Source of the DNA: Nocardioides sp. SLBN-35
Lineage (GTDB): Bacteria; Actinomycetota; Actinomycetes; Propionibacteriales; Nocardioidaceae
Length of the DNA: 64,000 nt
NCBI RefSeq assembly: GCF_006715725.1
Contig: NZ_VFNU01000001.1
Location: 4,526,001-4,590,000 of the forward strand
Reading direction: 5' to 3'
A program made the translations under genes and the position numbers. The notes under the pieces are model-generated. The model searched no databases and was not told the DNA's origin. It was given only the letters and a program-made list of their open reading frames with translations. This document shows positions 56,199-64,000 of the stretch, one piece after another (position 1 is the first letter of the stretch; each line of letters begins with the position of its first letter).

Positions 56199-56702
56199 TC
56201 AGGACCGCATGCCGGCGAGGTCGAGGAACATGACGTGCAGCCCGGCGAGGCTCCCGTCGGGACGACGGAAGGCGCCCGGGACGGTGCCGATCACCTGGAA
56301 GCCGAGACTGCGCCACAGCGCGACGGCGGCGGTGTTGGTGGTGACCACGGCGTTGAACTGGATGCCCGCGAAGCCCTGCTCGCGGTGCCACGCGACGACG
56401 TGCTCCCCGAGCGCCCGGCCCACGCCGGCACCGCGCGCCGCGGTCGCCACCATGAAGGACGCGGTGCCGATGTGGCTGCCCTGGGCCGGCCGGTTCGGGC
56501 CCATCTTCGCGGTCCCGACCACGACGCCGTCGAGCTCGGCGACCGCGACCGCACCGGGCTGGCCCAGCCAGAAGTCGCGGGCCTCGGCGTCGTCGAGCAC
56601 CGGGACGGCGTACGTCTCACCGGCGGTCAGCACCTCGGTGATGATCGCCCCCACCGCCGGCCAGTCGGCGGGCTGGTACGGCCGGAGGACGAGCTCGCTC
56701 AC
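56199..56702 (-). CDS. GNAT family N-acetyltransferase
   Basis: The 167-residue single-domain acetyltransferase opens with YQPADWPAVGAIITEVL and has the acetyl-CoA pyrophosphate loop in VATAARGAGVGRALGEHVVAW (R-G-A-G-V-G-R-A, about 95-103). The late strand-helix IQFNAVVTTNTAAVALWRSLGF is typical. The substrate is unknown. It lies 25 bases upstream of guaB3 and may be co-transcribed with it. Confidence 0.92.
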   Translation of the reverse strand: MSELVLRPYQPADWPAVGAIITEVLTAGETYAVPVLDDAEARDFWLGQPGAVAVAELDGVVVGTAKMGPNRPAQGSHIGTASFMVATAARGAGVGRALGEHVVAWHREQGFAGIQFNAVVTTNTAAVALWRSLGFQVIGTVPGAFRRPDGSLAGLHVMFLDLAGMRS

Positions 56703-56817
56703 CCGGCCGACAATAGTTGGTTCATTCCCTGGGATCGTGCAAGCGAGTAGCGCTCACGCGTACCGCGGCAGCCCTTGGCACGACTCAACTACGGCCGACC
56801 GGCGAACGGCACGCCGG

Positions 56818-57192
56818 TCAACGACGGGACTCGTGTCGTCCCTGTGTGCGCGGGTCGAGCTTCTCCGCCTCGTTGAGACGGCGCTCGTGCTCGACGCGCT
56901 CGCGCTCGAAACGGTTGCGCTTGTCCTCGGCGATGGCCTCGAGCCGGTCGGCCTCGGCCCGCGCCTGCTCGGACTCGGCCTCGACCTGTCGCGCCTCCGC
57001 GTCCTGCGCGCGCAGCCTGGTCTCGTGCCGCTGCGCCTCGCGACGGATCGCCTCCGCCTTCTCCCGGTCCCGATTCCGCTTCTTGCGCGCGCCAGCCATC
57101 GCGATGGCGCCGATCACCAGCAGCGCCACGATCACGTACACGGCGATCCAGCCCGGGTCGTTCCAGGCACCGAACCACTCGTTGACATCCAT
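56818..57192 (-). CDS. Membrane-anchored coiled-coil protein, unknown function
   Basis: The 124-residue protein has one N-terminal helix (WIAVYVIVALLVIGAIAMAG, about 15-34) and a long, highly charged helical tail (about 36-110) rich in Arg and Glu with heptad spacing, likely a cytoplasmic coiled coil. No family is recognised. ATG 57192 has GGGGGAGGAGTCGACG upstream. It is flanked by gaps of 115 and 187 bases, so it is probably a single-gene unit. Confidence 0.75.
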   Translation of the reverse strand: MDVNEWFGAWNDPGWIAVYVIVALLVIGAIAMAGARKKRNRDREKAEAIRREAQRHETRLRAQDAEARQVEAESEQARAEADRLEAIAEDKRNRFERERVEHERRLNEAEKLDPRTQGRHESRR

Positions 57193-57282
57193 CGTCGACT
57201 CCTCCCCCTAGTTCCGCTTCTCGTGCGGTACCGCGGGAGGGCGCACCTCATACCGTGCGCGACACATCGCGGGCGGGGCCGA

Positions 57283-57304
57283 GTCCGGCGCTCGAGCGCC
57301 GGAC
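57283..57304. terminator. Perfect 22-base palindrome between guaB and the coiled-coil protein gene
   Basis: GTCCGGCGCTCGAGCGCCGGAC is, apart from its length limit, fully self-complementary with 11-bp arms. A second hairpin, CGGGCG-TGA-CGCCCG, follows at about 57319-57333. Both lie downstream of guaB (minus strand), 47-100 bases after its stop, and likely end that transcript. Confidence 0.65.
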
Positions 57305-57379
57305 GGCGTTACCGACAGCGGGCGTGACGCCCGACCACGCTCGCGGAGGATCCCTCCAGGACGCCGATGACCGCCACGG

Positions 57380-58882
57380 TCAGGACCGGTGGTAGTTGGG
57401 CGCCTCGACGGTCATCTCGATGTCGTGCGGGTGGCTCTCCTTGAGCGAGGCGGAGGTGATCCGGATGAACCGGCCCTTCTCCTGCAGCTCGGGGATTGTC
57501 TGCGCGCCGACGTAGAACATCGACTGGGACAGGCCACCGAGGAGCTGGTGCGCGACGCCGGCGAGCGGTCCCTTGTAGGCGACCCGCCCCTCGATGCCCT
57601 CGGGCACGATCTTGTCGTCGCTGGTGACCTCGGCCTGGAAGTAGCGGTCCTTGGAGTAGGACTTCTTGCCGCGCGAGGACATGGCTCCGAGCGAGCCCAT
57701 GCCGCGGTACGCCTTGTACTGCTTGCCCTGGTGGAAGACGACCTCGCCGGGCGACTCCTCGCAACCGGCGAGCATCGAGCCGATCATCACGGACTCGGCG
57801 CCGGCCACGATGGCCTTCGCGATGTCGCCGGACTGCTGGAGGCCGCCGTCGGCGATGACGGGTACGCCGGCCGGCCCGGCCGCGAGGGACGCCTCGTAGA
57901 CCGCGGTGACCTGGGGGACGCCGCAGCCGGTCACGACGCGCGTCGTGCAGATGGAGCCGGGGCCGAAGCCGACCTTGACGGCGTCGGCACCCGCATCGAC
58001 GAACGCCTGGGCGCCCTCGCGGGTGGCGACGTTGCCGCCGATGACCTGGACGTGCTTGGTGGCCGGGTCGGACTTGAGCCGGCGGACCATGTCGAGCAGG
58101 AGCGTGACGTGTCCGTGGGCGGTGTCGGCGACGAGGACGTCGACCCCGGCCTCGATCAGGCCGGTGGCCCGCTCCCAGGCATCGCCGAAGTAACCGATCG
58201 CGGCGCCGACCATGAGCCGGCCGTCGCCGTCCTTGGAGGCGAGCGGGAACTGCTCGGACTTCACGAAGTCCTTGACGGTGATCAGGCCGCCCAGGCGGCC
58301 CTCGGCGTCGACGAGCGGGAGTCGCTCGCGCTTGTGCTTGCGCAGCAGCGCGGTCGCGTCGTCACGGGAGATGCCGACGCCACCGGTGACCAGCGGCATC
58401 GGGGTCATCACCTCGTCGACCTTGGTGGTGGCCCACTCCGCGACGGGGGTGAACCGCAGGTCGCGGTTGGTGCAGATGCCGAGCAGCCGGTTGTCGGCGT
58501 CGACGACGGGGAGGCCGGAGACGCGGTACTCGCCGCAGATCCTGTCGAGCTCCTCGAGCGTCGCGTCGGGGCCGATGGTGACCGGGTTGGAGATGATGCC
58601 GGTCTGGGTCCGCTTGACGAGGTCGACCTGGTAGGCCTGCTCCTCGGCGGAGAGATTGCGGTGGAGGATGCCGATGCCGCCCTGGCGGGCCATCGCGATC
58701 GCCATCCGCGACTCGGTCACGGTGTCCATCGCGGCGCTGATCAGCGGCGACTTGAGCGAGATCTCGCGGGTCAGCCGCGAGGTGGTGTCGATGTCGTCCG
58801 GCGCGAGGTCGGAATGACCGGGCAGCAGCAGGACGTCGTCGTAGGTGAGACCGAGCGCAGCGAACTTGTCGGGGACCTCCAC
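57380..58882 (-). CDS. guaB: IMP dehydrogenase
   Basis: The 500-residue enzyme oxidises IMP to XMP, the first step of GMP synthesis. It has a catalytic TIM barrel interrupted by two CBS domains (about 95-215). The active-site loop GPGSICTTRVVTGCG holds the catalytic Cys, and the flap region YRGMGSLGAM is intact. I prefer GTG 58882 because TACACT lies six bases before it, as in leaderless genes, and no ribosome site precedes the ATG at 58909 (nine codons longer). guaB3 follows 1.2 kb downstream. Confidence 0.96.
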   Translation of the reverse strand: MEVPDKFAALGLTYDDVLLLPGHSDLAPDDIDTTSRLTREISLKSPLISAAMDTVTESRMAIAMARQGGIGILHRNLSAEEQAYQVDLVKRTQTGIISNPVTIGPDATLEELDRICGEYRVSGLPVVDADNRLLGICTNRDLRFTPVAEWATTKVDEVMTPMPLVTGGVGISRDDATALLRKHKRERLPLVDAEGRLGGLITVKDFVKSEQFPLASKDGDGRLMVGAAIGYFGDAWERATGLIEAGVDVLVADTAHGHVTLLLDMVRRLKSDPATKHVQVIGGNVATREGAQAFVDAGADAVKVGFGPGSICTTRVVTGCGVPQVTAVYEASLAAGPAGVPVIADGGLQQSGDIAKAIVAGAESVMIGSMLAGCEESPGEVVFHQGKQYKAYRGMGSLGAMSSRGKKSYSKDRYFQAEVTSDDKIVPEGIEGRVAYKGPLAGVAHQLLGGLSQSMFYVGAQTIPELQEKGRFIRITSASLKESHPHDIEMTVEAPNYHRS

Positions 58883-58951
58883 TGGACCAGTGTAGGGCGT
58901 GAGCCCCATCACGCAGTGCGCGGCCCTTGACGGGTCCGAGAGGGTGGGAGC

Positions 58952-60406
58952 GTGGTTTCCGACCTCTCCCCGCACGTCCTCGTCCTCTTCGGCGCGACCG
59001 GCGACCTGGCCGCCCGCAAGCTCTTCCCCGGCCTCTACCGGCTGGCCGTCGCAGGCCGCCTGCCCGACCACTTCGAGGTCATCGGCAGCGGCCGGCACTC
59101 CCCCGGCGGCGACGACGAGTTCCGCCGCCACGTGCGCGACGCGCTCGCCGAGTTCGTCGGCGACGTCGACGAGTCCGTGGCCGGCCCGCTGCTCGCGCGG
59201 ACCCGGTTCGTCGCGTCCTCCGCCGACGACGGTACGGCGCTCGCCCGGGCCGTCGAGGAGGCCGAGGACCGGATCCTGGCGACCTGCGGCTGCCTGCTGG
59301 GCGACGTACGGCGCCTCCTCTACCTCTCCGTCCCGCCCGGAGCGGTCAAGGGCATGGTCGGCATGCTCGACCGCGAGGACCTCGTCGCCCGCTCGCGGCT
59401 GGTCACCGAGAAGCCGTTCGGCACCGACCTCGCGACCGCCCGCGACCTGCAGGCCGTGCTGTCCTCGGCGTTCGCCGGCGACCAGGTGTTCCGGATCGAC
59501 CACTTCCTCGGCAAGGAGGCGGTGCAGAACATCCTCGCGCTGCGCTTCGCCAACGGCCTGTTCGAGCCGGCGTGGAACAGGCACTCCATCGAGTCGGTGC
59601 AGATCGACGTCCCCGAGAAGCTCACGGTCGAGGGCCGCGGCAGCTTCTACGAGGGAACCGGCTGCCTGCGCGACATGGTGACCACCCACCTCGCCCAGCT
59701 GCTCGGCTTCGTCGCGCTCGAGGACCCGCACGCGTTCCGGGCCTCCGCCATCCGCGCCGCGAAGGCCGCGACCTTCTCCGCGGTCCGTCCGCTCGACCCC
59801 GAGCGCGTCGTCTTCGGCCAGTACGACGGCTACCGCGACGAGCCCGACGTGGCCGCCGACTCGCAGGTCGAGACCTTCGTGGCCGCCGAGGTCTGGATCG
59901 ACAACGACCGCTGGCGCGACGTCCCGTTCTACCTGCGCACCGGCAAGGCGATGGCCGAGGGCAGCCGCACGATCACGGTCCGCTTCCGCGACCCCCGCCA
60001 CCGCTGGCTCAAGCCCGAGGACGGCGGCATCCCCGAGCCCAACGAGCTGGTCATCGAGCTCGCCGACCAGCCGCGGGTCGCGATCGACGTGCGCGCCAAG
60101 CGCCCCGGTCCCGACATGGCCCTCGTGGAGGGCGTGTTCCGGCTCGACCTGGTGGGTGACGTCCCCGGCGCGGACCCGCTCGAGGCCTACGAGCGGCTGC
60201 TGCTCGACGTGATGCGCGGCGACCAGACGCTGTTCATCAGCTCCGAGGAGGTCGACCGGCTGTGGGAGATCTTCCAGCCGGTGCTCGACCGCCGTCCGCC
60301 CGTCGAGCCCTACGCGCCCGGCACGTGGGGGCCGGCCTCGGCGCTCGACCTGCCGCTGGGTCGGTGGCGGCTCGGCAACCACCCTGCCGCCCCGAACGGT
60401 CAGTGA
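58952..60406 (+). CDS. zwf: Glucose-6-phosphate dehydrogenase
   Basis: The 484-residue enzyme oxidises glucose-6-phosphate to 6-phosphogluconolactone with NADP+ (or F420-independent NAD). It has the nucleotide loop VLFGATGDLAARKLFPGLY at the N-terminus and the substrate-binding signature RIDHFLGKEAVQN (about 180). The later segment FYLRTGKAMAEG is also typical. GTG 58952 follows GGTGGGAG. It lies apart from other pentose phosphate genes here. Its last seven bases overlap the end of the convergent cydB. Confidence 0.97.
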   Translation: MVSDLSPHVLVLFGATGDLAARKLFPGLYRLAVAGRLPDHFEVIGSGRHSPGGDDEFRRHVRDALAEFVGDVDESVAGPLLARTRFVASSADDGTALARAVEEAEDRILATCGCLLGDVRRLLYLSVPPGAVKGMVGMLDREDLVARSRLVTEKPFGTDLATARDLQAVLSSAFAGDQVFRIDHFLGKEAVQNILALRFANGLFEPAWNRHSIESVQIDVPEKLTVEGRGSFYEGTGCLRDMVTTHLAQLLGFVALEDPHAFRASAIRAAKAATFSAVRPLDPERVVFGQYDGYRDEPDVAADSQVETFVAAEVWIDNDRWRDVPFYLRTGKAMAEGSRTITVRFRDPRHRWLKPEDGGIPEPNELVIELADQPRVAIDVRAKRPGPDMALVEGVFRLDLVGDVPGADPLEAYERLLLDVMRGDQTLFISSEEVDRLWEIFQPVLDRRPPVEPYAPGTWGPASALDLPLGRWRLGNHPAAPNGQ

Positions 60407-61407
60407 TCCGGTCGGGACCACTCCTCGGACTGGGTCAGCTTGAACAGATAGGCCAGCGGCGGTACGACGACCACCACCGCCAGCCCGACCGCGACGAGCA
60501 GCCCCTGCAGGGTCGCGGTGGCACCCGCCGCGTCGGCGATGGTGACCTCGTCGACGAGCAGCCACGGGTACTGACCCACGCCCCACCCCGACACCACGGC
60601 GGCGACGGCGAGGACGGCGGTGATCCGCGCGACGGCGTACCGCCGGGTCCAGAGCAGCGCCATGGTCGCCACCCCCGCGAGGCCGGCGAGGACGACGAGG
60701 GGCGCGGCCCGGCCCTCGAGCCCGGCCGCGAGGGTCGGGGCGTCGTGGTCGAGCGGGACGAGGGCGGCGAAGATGATCGCGCCGGTGGCCGCGCCGACAC
60801 CGAGAGCGCGCAGGCGCAGCTCGTCGGCGAGCCGGTCCTGGCCGCTGCGGCGGGCGTCGGCGACCAGGAAGGTCCCGGCGAGGAAGGCGCAGGTGCCGAC
60901 GGCGATCACGCCGCCGAACAGTGAGGTCGGGTTGACCCAGGACGACCACCGGTCGCCCGTGCCGTCGAGCGGCACCCGGCCCGAGGCGATGCCGCCGGCG
61001 ACGGTGCCGAGGAAGAACGGCGTGATGATCGAGGAGGTCGCGAACACGATCCCGAACAGGCGGGCCTGAGCCAGGGTGGCGGCGTACTTGCGGAACGCGA
61101 AGCTCGCGCCGCGCAGCACGATGCCGAGCAGGGCCAGCAGCAGCGGCAGCACCAGCGTCGACATCGCGGCCGCGAAGGACTCGGGGAAGCCGGTCCACCA
61201 GATCACCAGGACGTAGATCAGCCACACGTGGTTGGCCTCCCACACCGGACCGATGCTGTGGTCGACGAGGGTGCGCAGCTCCGCACCCCGCCTGCTGCTG
61301 CCGGCCGTCAGGTCGAAGAATCCGGACCCGAAGTCGGCGCCGCCGAGCACGGCGTACGCGATGACTCCGACGAAGAGGGCGGCCGCGACCGCGAGCTCGA
61401 GCGTCAC
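60400..61407 (-). CDS. cydB: Cytochrome bd ubiquinol oxidase subunit II
   Basis: The 335-residue membrane protein has about nine helices and the CydB pattern: AVLGGADFGSGFFDLTAG near the start, GPVWEANHVWLIYVLVIWWTGFP (about 53-75), and RKYAATLAQARLFG. It pairs with CydA to form the high-affinity terminal oxidase. GTG 61407 overlaps the cydA stop (GTGA). The cydCD assembly genes do not follow; the next gene on this side is the convergent zwf. Confidence 0.96.
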   Translation of the reverse strand: MTLELAVAAALFVGVIAYAVLGGADFGSGFFDLTAGSSRRGAELRTLVDHSIGPVWEANHVWLIYVLVIWWTGFPESFAAAMSTLVLPLLLALLGIVLRGASFAFRKYAATLAQARLFGIVFATSSIITPFFLGTVAGGIASGRVPLDGTGDRWSSWVNPTSLFGGVIAVGTCAFLAGTFLVADARRSGQDRLADELRLRALGVGAATGAIIFAALVPLDHDAPTLAAGLEGRAAPLVVLAGLAGVATMALLWTRRYAVARITAVLAVAAVVSGWGVGQYPWLLVDEVTIADAAGATATLQGLLVAVGLAVVVVVPPLAYLFKLTQSEEWSRPDH

Positions 61408-62795
61408 GACGAGACCTCCGGGGCGTACGGACTGGGCAGGTCGGCGTCGCCGGCGCGCCAGCGCCGGGCCATCGAGCGCAGTACGACGACCGCGCCGACC
61501 GTCATGGCCGTGTAGACGACGGTGCTGATGCCGAGCAGCCACCACAGGCTGGCGGTGTAGTCGCCGACGGCGTCGGTGGTGCGCATGACGTCATACACGA
61601 TCCAGGGCTGGCGGCCGACCTCGGTGGCGATCCAGCCGGCCTCGAGCGCGACGACCGCGAGCGGGCCGGCCGCGGCGGCGAAGCGGAGGAACCAGCGCTT
61701 CTCGAGCAGGTCGCGACCACGTCGGCGCTGGAACCAGAAGAGCACGACGGCCGCCGCGAGCAGGGTGCCGATGCCGACCATCGTCTGGAAGGCCAGGTGG
61801 GTCATGTTGACCGGCGGGTGGTCCTCCTCGGGGATCGTGTCGAGCCCGGGGACGGGCTTGTCGGGCGAGTTCATCGCGATCAGGGAGCCGAGACGCGGGA
61901 TGTCGATCGACCACTTCACCTCGCCGTCGACCAGCACTCCCCCGAGTCGCAGTGGCGAGGGACTCTCCGTGGTCTCGGCCAGCTCGAACGCTGCCAGCTT
62001 GGCGGGCTGGCGCTCGTCGAGGCCGAAGCCGAGCACGTGGCCGACGAACGGCTGGGTCACCGCGGCGATCGACGCGAACACGAACGGGACCAGGAAGCCC
62101 AGCCGGTGGTGGGCGTCGCGGCGACCGCGGAGCATGCCGACGGCGTACACGCCGGCGACGGTGAACCCGGTCAGCATGTAGGCGCCGACCCACATGTGGG
62201 CGAACTGGAGGAAGGCGTGCTGGTTGAACAGCACCTTCCACGGCTCGACGTCGGTGACCTGGCCGTCGACGATCCGGAAGCCGGTCGGCACGTTCATCCA
62301 GGCGTTGACCGCGAGCACGCAGTAGGCGCCGATGATGCCGGTGACCGCCATCGGCAGGACCATCAGGACGTGCCTCTTGGCGGGCATCCGTCCCCAGCCG
62401 TAGAGGTAGATGCCGAGAAAGATCGCCTCGAGGAAGAACGCCAGGCCCTCGAACGCGAACGGCAGGCCGAGCACGTCGCCGTACGTCCCCATCAGGCCGG
62501 GCCACAGCAGGCCCATCTCGAAGCTGAGCACCGTGCCGGAGACGGCGCCGATCGCGAAGAGGACGGCGGACACCTTGGCCCAGCGCTTGGCCAGGCCGAG
62601 CGCGACCGGGTCGCTGTGCCGGATGCCCCGCAGGTGCATCACGAAGATCATCGCGGGGAACGCGACGCCGAAGCACGCGAGCACGATGTGCCAGCCCAGA
62701 GAGAGCGCCATCTGCTCGCGGGCGGGCAGCAGGCCGGGGGGTTCGACCTCGGCGGCGAGGCGGGTGAGGGCGGTGACGACGTCGGGGGTCAGCAC
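61404..62795 (-). CDS. cydA: Cytochrome bd ubiquinol oxidase subunit I
   Basis: The 463-residue membrane protein carries the haem b and haem d sites. Recognisable segments are QMALSLGWHIVLACFGVAFP (haem-ligand His), TYGDVLGLPFAFEGLAFFLEA, and GRQPWIVYDVMRTTDAV near the end. The quinol loop is short, as in the cyanide-insensitive-type (CioA-like) branch. GTG 62795 is the annotated-style start; GAGGA lies almost adjacent to it, so the true start could differ by a few codons. A Rex operator lies 15 bases upstream. Confidence 0.95.
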   Translation of the reverse strand: MLTPDVVTALTRLAAEVEPPGLLPAREQMALSLGWHIVLACFGVAFPAMIFVMHLRGIRHSDPVALGLAKRWAKVSAVLFAIGAVSGTVLSFEMGLLWPGLMGTYGDVLGLPFAFEGLAFFLEAIFLGIYLYGWGRMPAKRHVLMVLPMAVTGIIGAYCVLAVNAWMNVPTGFRIVDGQVTDVEPWKVLFNQHAFLQFAHMWVGAYMLTGFTVAGVYAVGMLRGRRDAHHRLGFLVPFVFASIAAVTQPFVGHVLGFGLDERQPAKLAAFELAETTESPSPLRLGGVLVDGEVKWSIDIPRLGSLIAMNSPDKPVPGLDTIPEEDHPPVNMTHLAFQTMVGIGTLLAAAVVLFWFQRRRGRDLLEKRWFLRFAAAAGPLAVVALEAGWIATEVGRQPWIVYDVMRTTDAVGDYTASLWWLLGISTVVYTAMTVGAVVVLRSMARRWRAGDADLPSPYAPEVSS

Positions 62796-62810
62796 TCCTC
62801 GACCGTACTG

Positions 62811-62830
62811 TTTGTGAATGCGTTCACAAA
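62811..62830. promoter_or_regulatory. Rex operator upstream of cydAB
   Basis: TTTGTGAATGCGTTCACAAA has perfect 8-bp arms and contains the Rex consensus TTGTGAAnnnnTTCACAA exactly. Rex senses the NADH/NAD+ ratio and represses cyd and other respiratory genes in Streptomyces and relatives until NADH rises. It sits 15 bases before the cydA start. Confidence 0.93.
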
Positions 62831-62879
62831 GTCTCGGAAGATGTCATGTCCGCCACACGGGCATGGTCGGACGGTCGGC

Positions 62880-63740
62880 TCAGCGGCGCAGGTCGGCGAG
62901 CGCGATCCGCACGGTGAGCGAATCCCCTGCCATCCGGATGCGACCGCGCATGCCCGCGGCGAGCACCATCGGGAGCACCGCCTTGGTGTCCGACGGGGCG
63001 GTGAGCACGATCTCCTCCGCGCCCGCCGAGCGCGCGGCCCGGGCGACGTCGGCGAGCAGCCGGGTGCCGACACCGCGGCGGTGCCAGGCCGGGTCGACCC
63101 ACAGGTCCACCGGCCACGGCTCGTCGTCCTCGGTCGGCGTGAACTCGGCGCGGCCGGTCACCTTGCCGCCCGCCAGCGCGGAGACCACGGCCCCGTTCGT
63201 GACGAAGTCGGGGTCCCCGGCTGCCGGCTGGTGCGGGGCGGGCGCGACCTGAGCGGCGAGCACCTCCCCCACGAGCTCGGCCAGCGCCGAGGCCCGGTCC
63301 CGCTCGATGGCGGTGAAGGGCGTGTCCCGGCGTACCTGGATCGTGGTCGTGGCGCCGATCGTCATCTCCAGCACGTCCTCCGACCCGTCGCTGGGCGCGA
63401 CGTCGGCGTCGAACAGGTGCGCCGCCACCTCGGGGAAGGTCGCCGGCTGCGCGATGATCGCCCGCACGGCCTGGACGTAGCGGGTCGGCTGGTCCTCGAG
63501 CGCCGCCGTCGTCACGGGTACGGCGCTCACCGCCTCGCCGCCGGCCGCGGTCACCAGCTCGTGGAGCTGCTCGGCCGTCCAGTCCTGCGGCACCTGCAGG
63601 ACCAGCTCGTCGGTGACCGAGGTGCCCTCGGGGAAGACCTGCACGGTCTGGATGTTGACCCCGGCCCGGCCGCAGGCCGCCGCCAGCTCCGCAAGGGACC
63701 CGGGCCGGTCGGGCAGTCCGGCTCGCACGCGCCACAACAT
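62880..63740 (-). CDS. ACT domain - GNAT acetyltransferase fusion protein
   Basis: The 286-residue protein joins an N-terminal ACT-type ligand-binding domain (about 1-75: WRVRAGLPDRPGSLAELAAA, then VNIQTVQVFPEG) to a C-terminal GNAT acetyltransferase (about 125-280; acetyl-CoA loop in DPAWHRRGVGTRLLADVARA). ACT domains usually sense amino acids, so the enzyme may be an amino-acid-controlled protein acetyltransferase. That is inference. ATG 63740 is the only early start; ribosome site weak. It reads toward cydA but is separated by the Rex site. Confidence 0.87.
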   Translation of the reverse strand: MLWRVRAGLPDRPGSLAELAAACGRAGVNIQTVQVFPEGTSVTDELVLQVPQDWTAEQLHELVTAAGGEAVSAVPVTTAALEDQPTRYVQAVRAIIAQPATFPEVAAHLFDADVAPSDGSEDVLEMTIGATTTIQVRRDTPFTAIERDRASALAELVGEVLAAQVAPAPHQPAAGDPDFVTNGAVVSALAGGKVTGRAEFTPTEDDEPWPVDLWVDPAWHRRGVGTRLLADVARAARSAGAEEIVLTAPSDTKAVLPMVLAAGMRGRIRMAGDSLTVRIALADLRR

Positions 63741-63841
63741 GTCCTCACCATGCCAGACATTCGTGTCCTTGGGCGATCACCAATGTTTCGGGCACCGACC
63801 CCTGTCCACCCACCCGGCCCGAACTGTCCTGCAAGCATCGC

Positions 63842-64000
63842 CGACCCGGCAGAAAGTGGCCTCCGGATCACGTCGACCCGGCAGAAAGTGGCCTCCGGAT
63901 CACGTCGACCCGGCAGAAAGTGGCAACGCCGGCGGACACTTCGCGCCGGGTCGGCCCGATCTCGACGCACCTTGGCGCCGGGTCGGCGCGATCTGCGCGC
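63842..64000. repeat. 32-bp tandem repeats with opposed degenerate copies, running off the window
   Basis: Two identical 32-base units (63842-63873 and 63874-63905, beginning CGACCCGGCAGAAAGTGGC) are followed by the first 19 bases of a third. From about 63935 to the window end, two inverted, diverged units follow (CACTTCGCGCCGGGTCG and CACCTTGGCGCCGGGTCG). The layout, tandem units facing inverted tandem units, is the same as in the 54.2-kb array although the sequence is different. The stretch 63741-63841 before it holds only the upstream region of the ACT-GNAT gene. Confidence 0.8.

Noticed and set aside
63842..63924. Possible CRISPR array
   Set aside because: The 32-bp units are contiguous, with no unique spacers, and no cas genes are in the window.

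Overview
The window is GC-rich, densely packed DNA from the chromosome of a high-GC Gram-positive actinobacterium. Coenzyme F420 genes, MMPL and PspC proteins, GuaB3, a ChoD-type oxidase, a Rex operator and the GTG-start and leaderless usage all fit Actinobacteria. The family Nocardioidaceae (Nocardioides-like) is my best guess, made from gene style and not proven by any marker here. I see no rRNA, tRNA, CRISPR array, prophage or recognisable insertion sequence.

Layout. 1-3.1 kb: end of an exported protein, an ECF sigma factor with a coupled membrane protein, and two tandem small membrane proteins. 3.1-5.2 kb: sucCD. 5.5-9.5 kb: an M23 cell-wall peptidase and a four-gene, translationally coupled type VII/ESX-like cluster. 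9.5-17.5 kb: the PcrA helicase, a PspC-type histidine kinase / LuxR regulator / M15 lipoprotein operon, and a divergent LiaF/PspC operon. 17.5-25.9 kb: F420-NADP reductase, an LLM flavin/F420 oxidoreductase with an acyl-CoA dehydrogenase, an MMPL exporter and FbiC (F420 synthesis). 25.9-30.4 kb: a sugar ABC importer with a divergent ROK regulator. 30.4-36.1 kb: a dehalogenase-like hydrolase, DUF4126 and DUF5709 proteins, an EEP nuclease and a chemoreceptor. 36.2-42.9 kb: an acyl-CoA ligase and a coupled EAL-GGDEF / DUF1295 / FAD-oxidoreductase operon. 42.9-58.9 kb: the GMP branch (guaA, guaB3, guaB), interrupted by ChoD-like, aldehyde dehydrogenase, phosphotransferase and TetR genes that look like a sterol or lipid catabolic set. 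58.9-63.7 kb: zwf, cydAB and an ACT-GNAT protein.

Regulation can be read in several places. The same 17-bp palindrome lies before the LLM/acyl-CoA dehydrogenase operon and before the acyl-CoA ligase 19 kb away. A KstR-type box lies in the TetR/phosphotransferase divergent gap. A textbook Rex site lies before cydA.

The most unusual structure is non-coding. Several intergenic spaces hold different short sequence words arranged as opposed (inverted), often tandem, repeats. These sit directly against, or include, the stop codons of neighbouring genes (17.5, 33.95, 44.6/45.8, 49.5, 54.2 and 63.8 kb). One pair of 23-bp inverted repeats brackets a single uncharacterised nuclease-like gene (44.58-45.82 kb), giving a 1.24-kb unit that resembles a small mobile or REP-type element.
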